Shown one piece after another: positions 1-13,700 of a DNA stretch of 64,000 nucleotides (positions are counted from its first letter, which is position 1; each line of letters opens with the position of its first letter). The notes beneath the pieces are model-generated. The model saw only the letters and a program-made list of their open reading frames with translations, had not been told where the DNA came from and did not search any database. A program made the position numbers and the translations under genes. The stretch comes from Apoda limacodes (Eukaryota; Arthropoda; Insecta; Lepidoptera; Limacodidae), in the NCBI GenBank assembly GCA_946406115.1, contig OX291549.1:20545901-20609900 (forward strand), given 5' to 3'.

Positions 1-384
1 AAAAAAAACGAGTTGCACTCCGGGAGTGCCGACAGAAGTGAAAACCTTTACACACGATTCGCGCTTAACACTCAAATATGTCACAAGACATGTCTTTGAC
101 ATTGTCAAGAAATAATAATGTTTGTTTATTTACTTTTTTGACGTAGTATATTTGACATCGCAATCTGTCATAGAATTAAAATTCCATATCCAACCTCCCT
201 GTACTACTCATGATCGCGAATACTAAAAATAAAAATTATAATAGGCGTGGCATTACGGTTTCCGTCTTACGAATTTCCACGATTAGGACACGTGACCTGA
301 CGCGAGTTTATCATTTTTTACCCATACCAAAAAAAGTGCACGACGCCGCTAAAGAAGTTTTCACTTCAATATGCTCAAAATACG

Positions 385-572
385 GTCATTTTTTTCGCAT
401 ATTGTGACACAAATAAATCAAAACCTTTACGTTGACCTAGAATCATAAAATTTGGCAAGAAGCAATGTCATGTAGATGACAACCGTAAAGTTGTTACATC
501 ACATTTTTTTTTTGCGATTATAAACTTATTTGCAGTTGGTAAACTAATCGCGACCTATGTCGATGTATTGGG
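385..572 (-). repeat. Repeat family A, partial reverse copy
   Basis: Reverse-complement match by eye to part of the copies at 31266-31800 and 49523-50033: the ATTTGCAGTTGGTAAACTAA block, the region around GACCTAGAATCATAAAATTT and the TATTGTGACAC block occur in the same order. Confidence 0.65.
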
Positions 573-805
573 ACAATAGCTAGAGCCTAACTGCATGCAA
601 ACAGTGAAACAACATGCATAACATGTTTAAAATTTCGCTGTTAAGCCAACGAGACGTTTTCCTCGTGACTGATACACATTGAACTCTCTACCTCAAAAAC
701 TACTGAACCGATTTTGATGAAACTTGCACTGTTCCCTAAGTTGGACTATACCTAGTTTAAGATATTTTGCAATCCGACTTATAGCTTTTGAGGTATGCGC
801 GGACA

Positions 806-890
806 AACAAACAAACATACATACATACTTACATACATACGTACGTACATACATACATAGATACATACACACATACATACATACATACAC
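806..890. repeat. CATA tetranucleotide microsatellite
   Basis: Nearly unbroken CATA/CGTA units. It creates an apparent reading frame of alternating Met-Tyr-Val-Cys that is not a gene. Confidence 0.85.
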
Positions 891-1045
891 TTAGAAATTT
901 GGTACACGTGTACAAGACTAAAGACTAACGTATGCCAAAACTGTGCAATTCTGACCTCCTTTTTTAAAGTCGCTTAATAAATAAATCAAATTAAAACATA
1001 AAGTAAATACCACAATAAATATAACAATAAACAATAATAACTTAC

Positions 1046-1768
1046 CCTTATCTGGCAAATTGCAGTCGTTATTCCATTCAAGCGATGCTAGGTTTTTTTT
1101 GCATATAAACGGAAATTTCTTAAAGCATTGATCATCATTAAGGTATCCATTGCGATTCAGTACACCACACTCCTCAACTCCGTTTGCATTATTGGGTTCA
1201 CCAGGACCCCATATACTGAAAATCTTTGATATTGGTTGACCTTAAATATAAGTTTAATATGTTAAATCTTTCCCAGAGGCATATGAATGTAAGGGCCACC
1301 AATTATGCAGCAATAAATTTACTTTAAAGCCCTTTTACTTATTTATAAGTTTATTTTCACAATTAATTTACTTTTACAAATAAAAATATATGAAAAAGGA
1401 GAAAGTTTGAAAGTAATGGTAATGAATATTTTTTTATGAATATCATTCTAGCAAAAATTAAAAGTGGTTAATAAAGTTTTTATCATTTTATTAATACTTA
1501 CCATCAATAGTTTCAAATTCATCTTTGGTAAGCAAGCTTGAAACACCAACAAAAACATCATGGAATGGCTGAGTGTCGTTCCAATAATGTATGACGGTAT
1601 CCATCTCAGTTTCATTTTCAGGATAGAACAGCTTAGCTCCTTCCGCAGCACATGTCTTCTTTGCATCCCACCAATTTTTTGATATTGTATGAATTTTGTA
1701 GAAATTTCCTATTTCTCCGATGAATTTGTAATCTTTGCGGAATAATTTCATTTTAGGGTCATCAAATG
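1046..1768 (-). CDS. L1 module 10: CTLD, EPN type (exon A 1502-1768, exon B 1046-1240)
   Basis: Exon A (267 b; acceptor CGTAG, donor G|GTAAGT) has L-F-R-K-D-Y-K-F, W-D-A-K-K-T-C, P-E-N-E-T-E-M (extra Cys replaced by Thr), sequon W-N-D-T and V-F-V-G-V-S-S. Exon B (195 b; donor G|GTAAGT) has [29 protein letters not shown] and a linker Cys N-D-C-N that has no partner in exon A. This is the last L1 module in the window; the splice donor shows that more exons follow below base 1. Confidence 0.87.
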
Positions 1769-4700
1769 CTACGCATAACAAAATAACAAAGTCAAATTAT
1801 CGGTTGATAATTAATCGAATATAATGATTTCCAGAACTACTGGACCAATTAAAAAATATCACTGTTTGAAAGTTTTATTATTCCAAATGATGTGGTCTAA
1901 TGATGGAGATCATCAACTGCTACAAATAACAAAATAACAATCATCGAAGAGTCAAATTATCGATTGATAAATAATCGAATAAAATGATTTCCAAAACTAC
2001 TAGACCAATTAAAAAATATCACTGGTTGAAAGTTTTATTATTCCAAATGAGGTGGAACTACAGGAACTCTGTAATGAAACTTCGCAACCACATGGATTTT
2101 ATTTTGTTTCATTTGTCTTGACAAGTAATCTGGTCTCTGATGATGTGCCTGGTCTGATGGTCTTTAATGTTAATGAAAATTTCTAATTTCTAACTTTTAC
2201 TTTTTTTCCGAAAGAGTTTAGTTTATTTAGTAATACGTTTTAAAACAACATACTTACATAGGAATATACAATATGAGTAAAACTAATGTTGCCAATAAAT
2301 TATTTAAAGTAACTCCTTACCCTTAGGAGGTTCTTTCTGTTTCACTGAATCAACAGTCTTTTTGCACATAAACGCAAACTTCTTAGTACAGTGATCGTCA
2401 TTGAGGGTTCCGTCACGGCGAAGTACCACACAGCCCTCTGAGTTGTCTGCATTGTTTGGTTCTCCACGACCCCATTTGTTGTAAACTTCTGATATTGGGC
2501 GACCTGAATAAAGTATTAGTGATAGAGTCGCCCATTAGACAAAACCGAAGGTATTTCTAAATCTTTGGACAAAACTCATCTGGGAACTCTGCTGAAGTCA
2601 AATAACATTTGCGAGTTTTGACCATAGACTTCGATTTCTGTAATCTTTCCCATGGACTGCGCATTAGCCACACAAAATTTACCATCCTTTAGAAAGAGAC
2701 AAAGCGTACCTGCGGCCATTTTTCTCTTTCTATCAACGTCCGCCATTTTGTTTGTTAATGTTAATAAAACAAGTTAGAAAAAGACAGATACTTCAGTTTC
2801 GCTTCGTCTCTGTTACACTTTTGCAACCATTTTTTTCTACATCTAGCCAGGAAATACGTTGTCCAGTTCTTTATGTCTATGGTTTTGACATACCTATTCA
2901 TATGATTTGGAGTAGATTTAATTTAATTTTATTAAAAAAGATATTTCCTATTATTTTATCCATTTATTTAGTTTGACTGTTTATGTACACTAACCATCCA
3001 CTGTTTCAAAAATCCCAGGAGCAACTGGACTTGAAACACCAATAAATATCCAGGGCAGTGATGTTTTCGTCTGCTTCCAGAAATCAAAAACGACGTCTTT
3101 TTCAAATTCGTCTTCTGGGAAGTAAAAGCTAGCACTTTCAGAAGCACAAATTTCCTTAGCATCTTCCCAACTACGATGTATGTTGTGGATTTTATAATGA
3201 CTCTGCGTTTTAGTTAAAAACTTGTATTGTTCATCAATTTCTGATGATATTAATTGTATATCTGTTGAAAATCAAGAAACAATTCTTCATATTAAATCGT
3301 TTATTTTTTTTATAAACGAAGAAGCCGGTGGTGGCCTAGGGGTTTCGATTTCATGTCGTGTCCTGAGTAGCGGAGGTTCGAACCTGGTGTGTACAAACGA
3401 GTCTTTCTTAATTTCACAAGTAAATTGATTACTCACACCACTGGCTTCTTGGTGAAAAAGACATCGTGAGAAAACCTGCTTACGTCAAAAAAACCAAGGA
3501 GGAAGGGGAAGTACACATTTCGCACTAGGACATGGCCCAAATCACCCTCGGTGAGGATAGGCCGTACCCCAACAGTGGGGACGTATGAGGCTGATAAGGA
3601 TAAACAAAGAAAACTTCATTTGCACATGCAAAAAAAATACTAAACACTTACCGATTTCAGTTTTATTACAAATTCGATCACCATTAGGTAACGCAGCCTT
3701 CTTTTTGCAAATGTACGGCAGCTTTTTGTCACAGTGGTCGTCATGAAGAGTACCATGATCTCGGTATAGTACCACACAATCTTCATTACTGTGATCATTA
3801 TTGGGTTCGCCAAGACTCCATTTATTGTATACGTTCCTTATTGAGATTCCTTTAATAAAAGTTTGTTTATTTGTTAATTAAAAGTCAATTGTATGGTCTT
3901 TGAATTAATTAAAATACATCTGTGTTTTTCCAAATCATACCTTTATTGCTTTTGTGAACTTAACCTATACTAGCAGGCTTATACATATTTATTGATACAG
4001 AGAGAGAGAGCGCATAAGGTGTGTTTTTCACCGACGTTTTCGTAATAATTTATTATTATGACGAACACTAATATGGTGCTACGTTTACCTTCACATCGTA
4101 CTGGTTTTATGTCCAATTATTTTACTATTCAGACAGCACTACTCTGAAACGCGCTTCCTGATAATATAAAGAAAAAGCCTTCCCGAAATAAGTTTAAGGA
4201 TTCGGTATACAAATACTATTTAGGCTCACCTTACTAAATATCTTTCAATGAATCATATGCAGTACCCTATAATCATTTATGTACCTATTTAAAGACGTTT
4301 TTATATATATTAATATATTTGTATTTATGTTTATTAAAATATATATTTACTTATATGTATCTATGTATTTATTTAATTTATGTCTTTAAACCCTGTGGTA
4401 ATAGATATTAACCGTTCCTACATAAACAACTACCTTAAGCTCTCTGCATGACCCTAAGGTCGACTGGTAGATAATGCCTAAGTTATTAAGTCCACCTATT
4501 GTATTTTATTGCAATAAAGTGTTTAAATAAATAAATAAGAAAGGATTCTCGAAATCGTCGAAATAATGTACTATAAGGAACTTCGTTCCAAAACTTGTGT
4601 AACGACGATTATTAACTGATGTATACTTAAGTATACCTAATCTTCGATTGATTAAATTGAAATATTGAAGCTACTAGGTACTTTTTGTATTCAAACGTAA

Positions 4701-7700
4701 AAACTAAATTTATAGCAGTCAACAAAATTTTATAAACACGAATCTTTGTTTAAAATATAAAAAAAAAACTATTTAATATAGATATACAATATAATTTGGC
4801 ACAGTAACAAAGTTAACGAAGTCCAAAAATATTCATTTAATAATTACCATCAATAGTTTCAAATCCTCTTTTGGTTGGTCTCGAGATCCCTAAAAATACC
4901 TTGTTAAATGGTTGAGTTTTGTTCCAAAACTCTAATACTGTATTTGCTTCACAATTATCTTCAGCATAAAATAAGCTAGTCCCTTCTTTAATGCACATCT
5001 TCTTAGCCTCTAACCACGTCTGAGGGACTGTGTGTATTTTATAAAGACTTTGACTTTCTTCAATATAAGTGTAATCCTTGCGAAATTCATTTGCAGGCGT
5101 TTTATCTAAAGAAATAAATCATTTTTAATGTACAACATAGCTAAACAGGAAAAATATAATATAGTCATTTTAAATACTTATTAATCGGATCAACTTTTGC
5201 CATGGACTCTGAGAAAGTAAGATCATTAAAAATAAAATTCAATTCAGTATTAAAACCTCTGTTCGCTAGTTTAACCCAAACTTGACGTTTTCAAGAACTA
5301 AAGCTCATTTAAGACCCAACCTTGTTTTTAAAGTTGGTTACATCAGCTTTTTTTTTTATTTAGTAGACAAGAAACACTCAGTCTCTTATCCGAATCACAC
5401 TTGACGTTTATTATGTACATCTGTGAAAAAGCTTTGAATTTTTCTTTTGTTTGAATCTTCAAGTGGGTCAATCTGACTCACACCAAGTAGATATGTCCTT
5501 CCTCTTGGAATTGTACCTATTTAAAATTTCATCGAAATCGACTCAGCCGTTCAACTCAATTCCTTTTAACCGTCGTAGGAGTTGATTTACGTTTGATGTT
5601 TTTAAGTAGCCTTTGTCCTTCCCCAAGGTGTACCGAACCATATTCCCTTGTCAAATTTCATCGAGACCGGTACATCAGATCGGTTAGCCACGCAAAGGTA
5701 ACAGGCAGACTTAGGTATAAACAGACAAACAAAAAAGAGACACTTTCGCATTTCTAATATTATGCAAGAAGCGTCAAAAATGTCAAAAGACATAGATTAC
5801 ATCATATTACATGCTATATATTAGATAACATACAACATTTATAACATACATTACATATTTACATGCCTCATTACATCAAATGTAAACTTGTACGTCTGAA
5901 TAACTTTGACATAAGTTAAATAATACCTGTAAAAATAGATGGAAAATACGATAGAGAGACAGCTTTTTTTTCTTTGGAGATACGAAATGCTAACAATCAG
6001 GAATGTACTAGTGAAAAATCTTTGGTATATATTATGTTTTAATCAAATACTTACACCTTTCAGATATATCGCAGATTGATTCGCTTTTAGGAAAGTCCAT
6101 TTTCTTCTTACAAATAAAATGCGATGTTATATCACACCGGTCATCGTTAAATGAACCGTCGTGAAGAGCAAATTTCAAACAATTTTCGTTGTTGTTCGAA
6201 TTATTTGGTTCACCTGGGTGAAATTTAAAGTATACGTCCCAAACAGAGCGTCCTGAAAAATTAAAAGTTTATATTTAAATAGGTTAATTATTACAAAGTA
6301 TAATTTTGAATGAGGTTGCTTGTACTAGGAGTTAGATAATGATTTTTGTAAATTACTTACCGTCAACAGTTTCAAATATTCCTGTGGTTTTGCTAGAAAT
6401 ACCAACAAATACTTCATTAAATAGTTGTGTCTGACTCCAGAAATTCCGCACAACATCAGCTTCGCAATTATTCTCTGGGTAAAAGAAACTGGCACCTTCT
6501 TCAGCGCAAATATCCTTAGCATTCAACCACCTTTGAGATATTGTATGTAGTTTATACATACTTTGAGTTTCTTGAAGATACGTATAGTCTTTGCGGAAAT
6601 TATTTATTGGCGTTTTTTCTGCAAAATTTTATTATAGCATGTTATTATTATTTAATTGCAAATTATCCGTAAATTCTCGTAAATGAATGATTTTAAACAA
6701 TAAAAGAAAATCAACAGGCTAAAGAACAATCTCTACCAGAAAACATTAAAACAGAATGTATTGAGTAAGTAATACCAATTTGATTGCAAAAGGCTACGAT
6801 AATATATAATTTTTACATTAACTAGCTTAGATGAAAAACAAATACTTTAGTTAATTATAAGTTAATAAAAAATCATGTAAGAAATATCTGGAAGGAAATA
6901 AATTTAACTATATGGTATTAGTTTATAGTTTTTATTTTTGCTTTTTAACTATAATTTGTCAATTTACGACATTCTTGGGTTTTCCAACTTTGACGATATC
7001 ATATCTATTTGTTCCTTGATTCATTTCATTTCTACTTTTTTCTTATATTTTGTATGATTTAGTACTAATACTTATTCTAAAGGATAGGATAGTAGTACAT
7101 TATGGTACAAGTGTGTAATGTTGGTGATTACCGCTGAGGCGTCAAAATAATACTAAAAATGATCTTATTTAGTAAATAACAAGTTTATTTAGAGAAACAA
7201 TTAGTAAATGTGCATTTAGTAAAATTATAATTAACTGTTTTTGATGGCATAGCAGTCTCATCAGATAGATTTACTGAAATACTTTTATGTTCTATTGTTA
7301 TTTGAGATGGTTCATTATTCGCGTAGGTAGGTGTAATCCAATCATTGGATGTACTTGGTGTTTCGCCAGTAGGACGCGCCTCAGGATCAAGTCTAATTCT
7401 TTTTGTGACTATTCCACAAATTTCTTTATTGTTTTGTTTGAAATCTTCTATATTGCCAGATCGCCACCCACCATGACGCTTCAAAGTCATTATATCAGTT
7501 CCTGAATTATCCAGCAATGTAGCTGAATTTATTCTGAAACTATTACTAGTCTAGTGTAGCTCTCAGTATCTGCTAAACCTCAAAACTTAGCGATTTCTTT
7601 AAGCATAGAACCAAATTTGTTTATACCTACAGACTGACTATGTTTACCATTCTGGTAATTTAGAAAGAAACGGTCATTTTTTGCTTTTGGTGAACACTTA

Positions 7701-10700
7701 ATAATTTCATAAAATGGACCGTGTATGGTGAATGACCTCGGTTTTTTATTTTTCGTGATAGGTATTTTACTTAAAGCATCTGGCCATAGTTCTCTACGTC
7801 TTACAGTTATATTTGTTAATTATTGTATCCTACATGCACAGTTAAACCAAATATTAAGTTCAACACACAACACAGACTGAAGTCACGTAGATATTTAAAA
7901 TTAATTTAACAAACCTTAGTAGCGTCTTTTATAATTTTTTCAATGTCGTCAGACGTTTAAATTTTTGATTTATTGCTTCTAAATCCATCGGAAAGACTCT
8001 TAAGATAAGCTGACAAATTAAATCATGTTTTTAAGTCCGTCCACTCCATTCTTTGTTCGGACAGTACTTTTTAACATTGAGTGTATACACCACAAAAAGC
8101 TAGGTTTGTACTTAGAAGATAATTCTTTGAAGTACGCCATGAAAACAGTTTCTGAAAAAGACTGCGTATTCTTGTACGTATTTTTCCTTGGAGTTTTTAG
8201 TTATTAGTTAGTAGTAAACTTTCCATATGGTTAAGGGCCTTACATTTTATATCGGGCGGTGTACAACATAAATCATTTTCTTCATAACTAGTATTTGTAG
8301 ACATCGTAATTAATAAATAACTATAATTCCAACAGTGAAAACGAGTTGTGAAATTATTTTCGCAATGGCGCGAAAAAAGTTTTCCTGTGCGCGCGCATGG
8401 CGATCGGCCCTAGACTAAAGAATGAGGTTTCTTTTTTTTGGCTTTTCGCGGATAGCGTTTTAGCCACGTACAAAATGGGCAATACAAGGTTTTCTTTATT
8501 ACAGAGAAAATAAAAGTTATATTTGAGTAAAAGTTTTGAAGTTTTGTTAAGTTGAAATTATTTATTTAAATACGAAGTTGAATGAAATGAGCAAACAATA
8601 GGTACATTAAAATGTGTACTATTGAACACGATCTTTTTTGTTTTGAAACTTTTTTTAGGAACTATGAAACATAACCAATAATATGAAAAAAAAATCTACA
8701 ACTTACTTGTGAATAATAGCAATGACAAAGTGTCAGTTCGATTACAGGAGTCATTATGTGTCTAATTACGGTGAAATAAGAGCCACTTTATGAGTATTGT
8801 CCATAGCGAATAATCACACATAACTCGACAAGTTATTGATGGTTTGACTTACAGTTTAAAAGCCTAAAAGTACATAAACCTTTTAGCTATACATGTTTTG
8901 TTTATACATGTAAATGTTTTATACTGACACAAAATTACACTGCTGCAGAAAAACAGATAATGGAGTTAAAACCTAATAAATAATAATTCTAACTCCTGAT
9001 TCAACGGCCTAGTTTCTTAACATCCGGCTAGAGGTATACGTACCATCAATATAAATTATGGTAAATTTTACTGAAAGAAAACATTTTTTTATTTTCTAAG
9101 ATAAGTAAGACTATTCAAATATTTTGTCCAGCTTGTATAAAAGAACTGAACTGAATGGATGTATATGTATTAAACTTTTGACTAAAGTAAATAAAAAAAA
9201 ACCATATAGAATAGGAAAGGTAGGCACATGAGTGTATAGGATTATAAAGGAACACATACACACACAGCTAGTGTATTTGTTAATTGTTGGAAGTAAAATC
9301 CCAAATTCTTGATTCATCTCCAGTGCTTGTTTGATTAAAATAATCGAAATTGACTCTCGGCTAAAACAGGAATGAATGGCCGTCATTACCATATGTGACA
9401 ATAAAATCAAAACCATAATTTTAAAGATTCCATATCCAATATATATAATAACGACCTGAAACGAAGTTGCGAATTCCATAATTATATTACAATGGTGTAG
9501 ATTTGCAATAGGCTCTAAATCATTATCACAGTAACAGTTACAAGGGAGCAGTATACCTTTTAAATGGCTCTTAGCAGTTGTAGATCCAAATATGTTCTCT
9601 GAACAGATTGCTCCTTAGTCACAAAATTTGCTTCTATACTTACAAAATCTAAGTGAATACTTCATTTTTAAATGCTACTAACACTCTTTACTGCTGCCAT
9701 TTCAATATAATGACAATTATAATTAATAGTTGTAGTTACATACCATCAATAGTTTCAAAGATTCCTTTATTTAAGCTTGAAACACCAACGTAAATTCTAT
9801 TAAAAGGTTGTGTTTCAGACCAATAAAGCAGCACTCAATTTGCTTCACATTTATTTTCAGGGAAAAATAAATATGCTCCTTCTCCATCACAAACTTCTTT
9901 AGAATCAAGCCAGCTATGTCTAACTGTATGTATTTTGTACAGACTTTGTGTATCTGCCAAATATGTGTAATCGTTTCGAAAGTTAACAATTTGTGATTTG
10001 TCTGTAGAACCAAAATTACAACAATTGTACTAAGTTTCGTTATCACCGCAGGATTCATAAATATACTCGAACCGGCAAAAATGTACCCAGACCAGATGTT
10101 AGACGCACAACTTTGTGAACAATATTTTGTAAAACTCGTGATCTCAACTATTCTTCTTATTCAAATATATTGCTAAGAACACTTTTGAATCATCAAATTA
10201 AACATCCTATTAGTAATTTAACAGCTTGTTAAAAATGCTAATTTGTACGGATAAACGCCTGCAAGTACAACTCTCTTCTCGATAACGAATAGGGATTCCT
10301 TTTTTCTTTTGCTTAACCCCTTTTTTAAACTTTGTTTTAGTTCCAGTTAAATTGAGTTCGGTTCTGCTTTTGCGAAATAGTTTTTGTTGAAAAGAAATCT
10401 TGTAATAAAGTATTAATTTGAAATTTTAATTGCTCGAAGACCTAGGTCCTTTGAAGGGAGTTGCAATTTAAATAAGAGATCGTACTATATAAGTTGCAAA
10501 AAACTACATCATGATGCTTTGTAGTGTATAACAGTATTTTATATATTGTGTGTTTAGCTTTGCGACTAATATCGCTTCTTGTTTCTGAACGGACTATGCA
10601 GTTGGTTGATTACTGAAGGAGTCTCAGCCCACATAGCGCCCAATGCTAAAGGGCTCCCCACAGGGTTGCTCTTGGGTCGTCCCTTCGACCAGCATGAGTC

Positions 10701-13700
10701 TCAAACCCGAAGGTGAGTCAGCGCCAGAAGGGGAGTTTCCCGTTACGCGGTTGCGATTGCGATCGAATGGGGGGGAGAAGCTTTCACTATAATAATCTTT
10801 GACTAATATCGAAGAAGATATATCAATACTAGCCTGTTGCCCGTGTGATTTAACTTTTTCTGTTACACAACACACCTTTTGTGCCGTTCATCAGTGTATG
10901 TGATCCCATTATATCATGCGGTAGAACTTCCATACAAAAATTTTTTTTCTTAATATACCCTCTAAAAATATATTATCCAAAAAGCTTTAAACAGTATTAT
11001 TTTCACTTCCTTACTACACCGCGCAAATCTCCGGGACATCATATTTCCTCATTACTCCTAATTAAGCCAGTGCTCTACGTTCTCGCTCCATGTCAACTTC
11101 GTCCGATTTATCCTCAGAGACCCGGTAACCCAGATATTTGAACAATCTGCACCCCCCTGCTGTACCGAGGGCTCCCATGTTTTTTGTCCGGCTTAAAAAT
11201 AAGCATGACACTTTTTTTGACATCGTATTTAAGACCATAAACCTCTGCGAACGTCTCACATATTTATAATAATGTTCTGAGAGCCCTAATCGATGGCTTT
11301 AAACAGCACCATATCATATGCGTATCTGATGTTTTGGTAGCAATTTCCTCCTATAAAGCAGCTGACTTCACTGCTACTGAGCTCATCGATCAGACAATTA
11401 ATGTACAGATTAAATAGCCCAGGAGGGCTTTACCCCCCTCCTCCGTCCGGCAGTGAACCTGCCCATTTTCTATGGTTCGTTAAATTGTCAATCCAATATT
11501 TATAAAGCTTTATCAAGTTTTTCGACCAAGCTAGCCAATATAGCCCTATATGTTTGGAATATACAAGTAACTTTAGAAAAAAACAATAGTTACTACCTAA
11601 TAATAAGAACAATTAAAGTAAATAATCTAAATTAAAATAAATAATTATTGTAAACTACAACCCAAAATAACAAACTAACATGCAAAACTGAAGCACGAAA
11701 AAAGGAAACTCTACCGAAAGAAACCATATTCTCATAAGAAGAACACCTAGTCCAAAGAAGTACCCTGTGGCATAGTGCCCAATACACTGGTGGCGTTCCC
11801 TCTTGGTATGGCAAGCAATTCAGCAAGGTAGCTTCCAGTCGATTCGATTGCCAAATTCAATTGCCTCTAACTTTTTTATTTTTTTATTTAGGTAGGTTAT
11901 AGCTTTTTTTATAAAATTTAAAATATTTTCAATTTTGTAATAGGAATAGTTAATGTAAAAAAAGCAATCTACCAAGAACTGCCGCTGGGTAATTTTTGTC
12001 CCAGTCAGTATTCTTAAGTGCCATAAGTGTAATAAATGCACTAATAAAGAATATTATTTGTGCTATGTTTGATCTTTAAATAGTAACAACCTATATTTTG
12101 AGGTTTTTCATAATTCAGTACAGTTAGAATAACCCTAAACGAACGCCTTTGATAGGTCCAGCAAACATCTAGGATTTAAAATACTCCTATACATGCAGAA
12201 GTATTTCTAATATAAAGTTTCATCCATTATTTTACCTTCTAGAGTTACCTTATAAAAGCTCCTTTTTCAAACATGTGTTCTATTTTTAATCAAAAAGTTC
12301 AAATAGCATTTTTTATATATTTATCTTTAAAAGTGACGGAATTTTACACAAACTTCAGGTCCCTACATCTACATTATAAAAGGAACCTAAATTTGAAATG
12401 TCACGATTTTATCCACAATGGATTAAGCTGTAAGCTTGGTCTTTATACATATATAGATAACTTTGCCTTTGCTCAACCAACATAGATTTGGTAAGAGCCT
12501 TAGCAAACTGCTAATATGGGGTCAGTCGTAAATATATATTTGCACATTTTATAAGAGTATTTTGATTTAGGTGTCCTTTATTATTTGACCTTTATAAAAT
12601 TCGATATTATTGAGTCTTCACAAATTGACAGAATCGCTCAAAATTGATCGTGGATTGGAGTTTATAATCTTATAACACCCATCTTTTTGTGTGGAGATTA
12701 GGAAAATTGTAAACTGGAGATGAATATAAATACAATTTAAAATATGGAAAAGCTAGGTTACAGTCTAGTAGAGCATACAATTGCAACAAACATCGTTTAA
12801 AATACCAAATAATAAGTATAGTAAACTTACCAGATTCAGGTTGAGGCTTGTTGCAAGCAGCAATTTCCTCAGTACTGTGGGTTTCTTTCTTCTTGCAAAT
12901 AAAAGGGAAGTATAAACCACAATTTATATCATTTAAAGTACCATCACGGTTAAACACAACGCAACCCTCTTCTCTGTTTTCATTATCTGGTTGACCAGTA
13001 CGCCATTTATTATATACTTCCCAATTTGGACGACCTAAAGAATTAATAATTTGCAGGTTTTGAATACGATATAGATTTGCTTTTATTGGATCAGAGATAA
13101 ATTCAAACATTAAAACCCGAGATTAATGTATTAAAATATTTATTTGTATATAGCTTTTGTTGATTTAGTAATATAGGAATATTAATAAATAAGTAGAATA
13201 AGATTTAAGAGTAGGTGCAACTTGAAACTAGAAAGTAATTTAAATATCAATAAAGCAAATGAGTGTTCTATTATGAATAAAACATAATACACGTAACTAC
13301 ATATTAAATATAGTATAAAAAAATATTTACATATACGTACAAAATACCTACTACATGTGTACGTCTACACAAAATAAATAAAATAATAGTAATTTTTAAC
13401 CTGCGTTTTGCAGCAGTGTAACCTTTGGGCTTGCCTGATAGTGAAATGTAAAGCATTCCATAGTTTTATAGATTTAACTATAAAGGAATCGTTGTAAAAC
13501 TAAGAGGAATGTGAAGGAACCTTTAGGAGTATATTTGTAGAAGATCTAAGAATTTTAAAGAAGATCCAAGAAATTCAAAGCAATTTAAGATAAGTTGGTG
13601 ATGAAGGTATGAACAGAACGGAATAAAGAAGAGAAAGAAGGTGTGTATTCTACATAATCAACTAAAATATAATATTACTAAACTAAAGTAAAATATTAAC

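Larger units (their letters stand above)
1..1045. other. L1 intron sequence with repeats
   Basis: No lectin exon or other gene is visible here. It holds a reverse copy of repeat family A (385-572) and a CATA microsatellite (about 806-890); bases 700-780 look like a repeat tail that also occurs in other lepidopteran sequences. Confidence 0.5.

Noticed and set aside
693..890. Minus-strand reading frame rich in Met-Tyr-Val-Cys
   Set aside because: It is the translation of the CATA microsatellite, not a gene.
9040..9060. Short I-D-G plus GTACGT sequence resembling the end of an exon A
   Set aside because: Only about five residues fit and nothing lectin-like lies upstream; chance similarity is likely.
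9111..9479. Minus-strand ORF considered as the missing exon B of L1 module 6
   Set aside because: No EPN, ND-C or F-I-C-K block appears in any frame.
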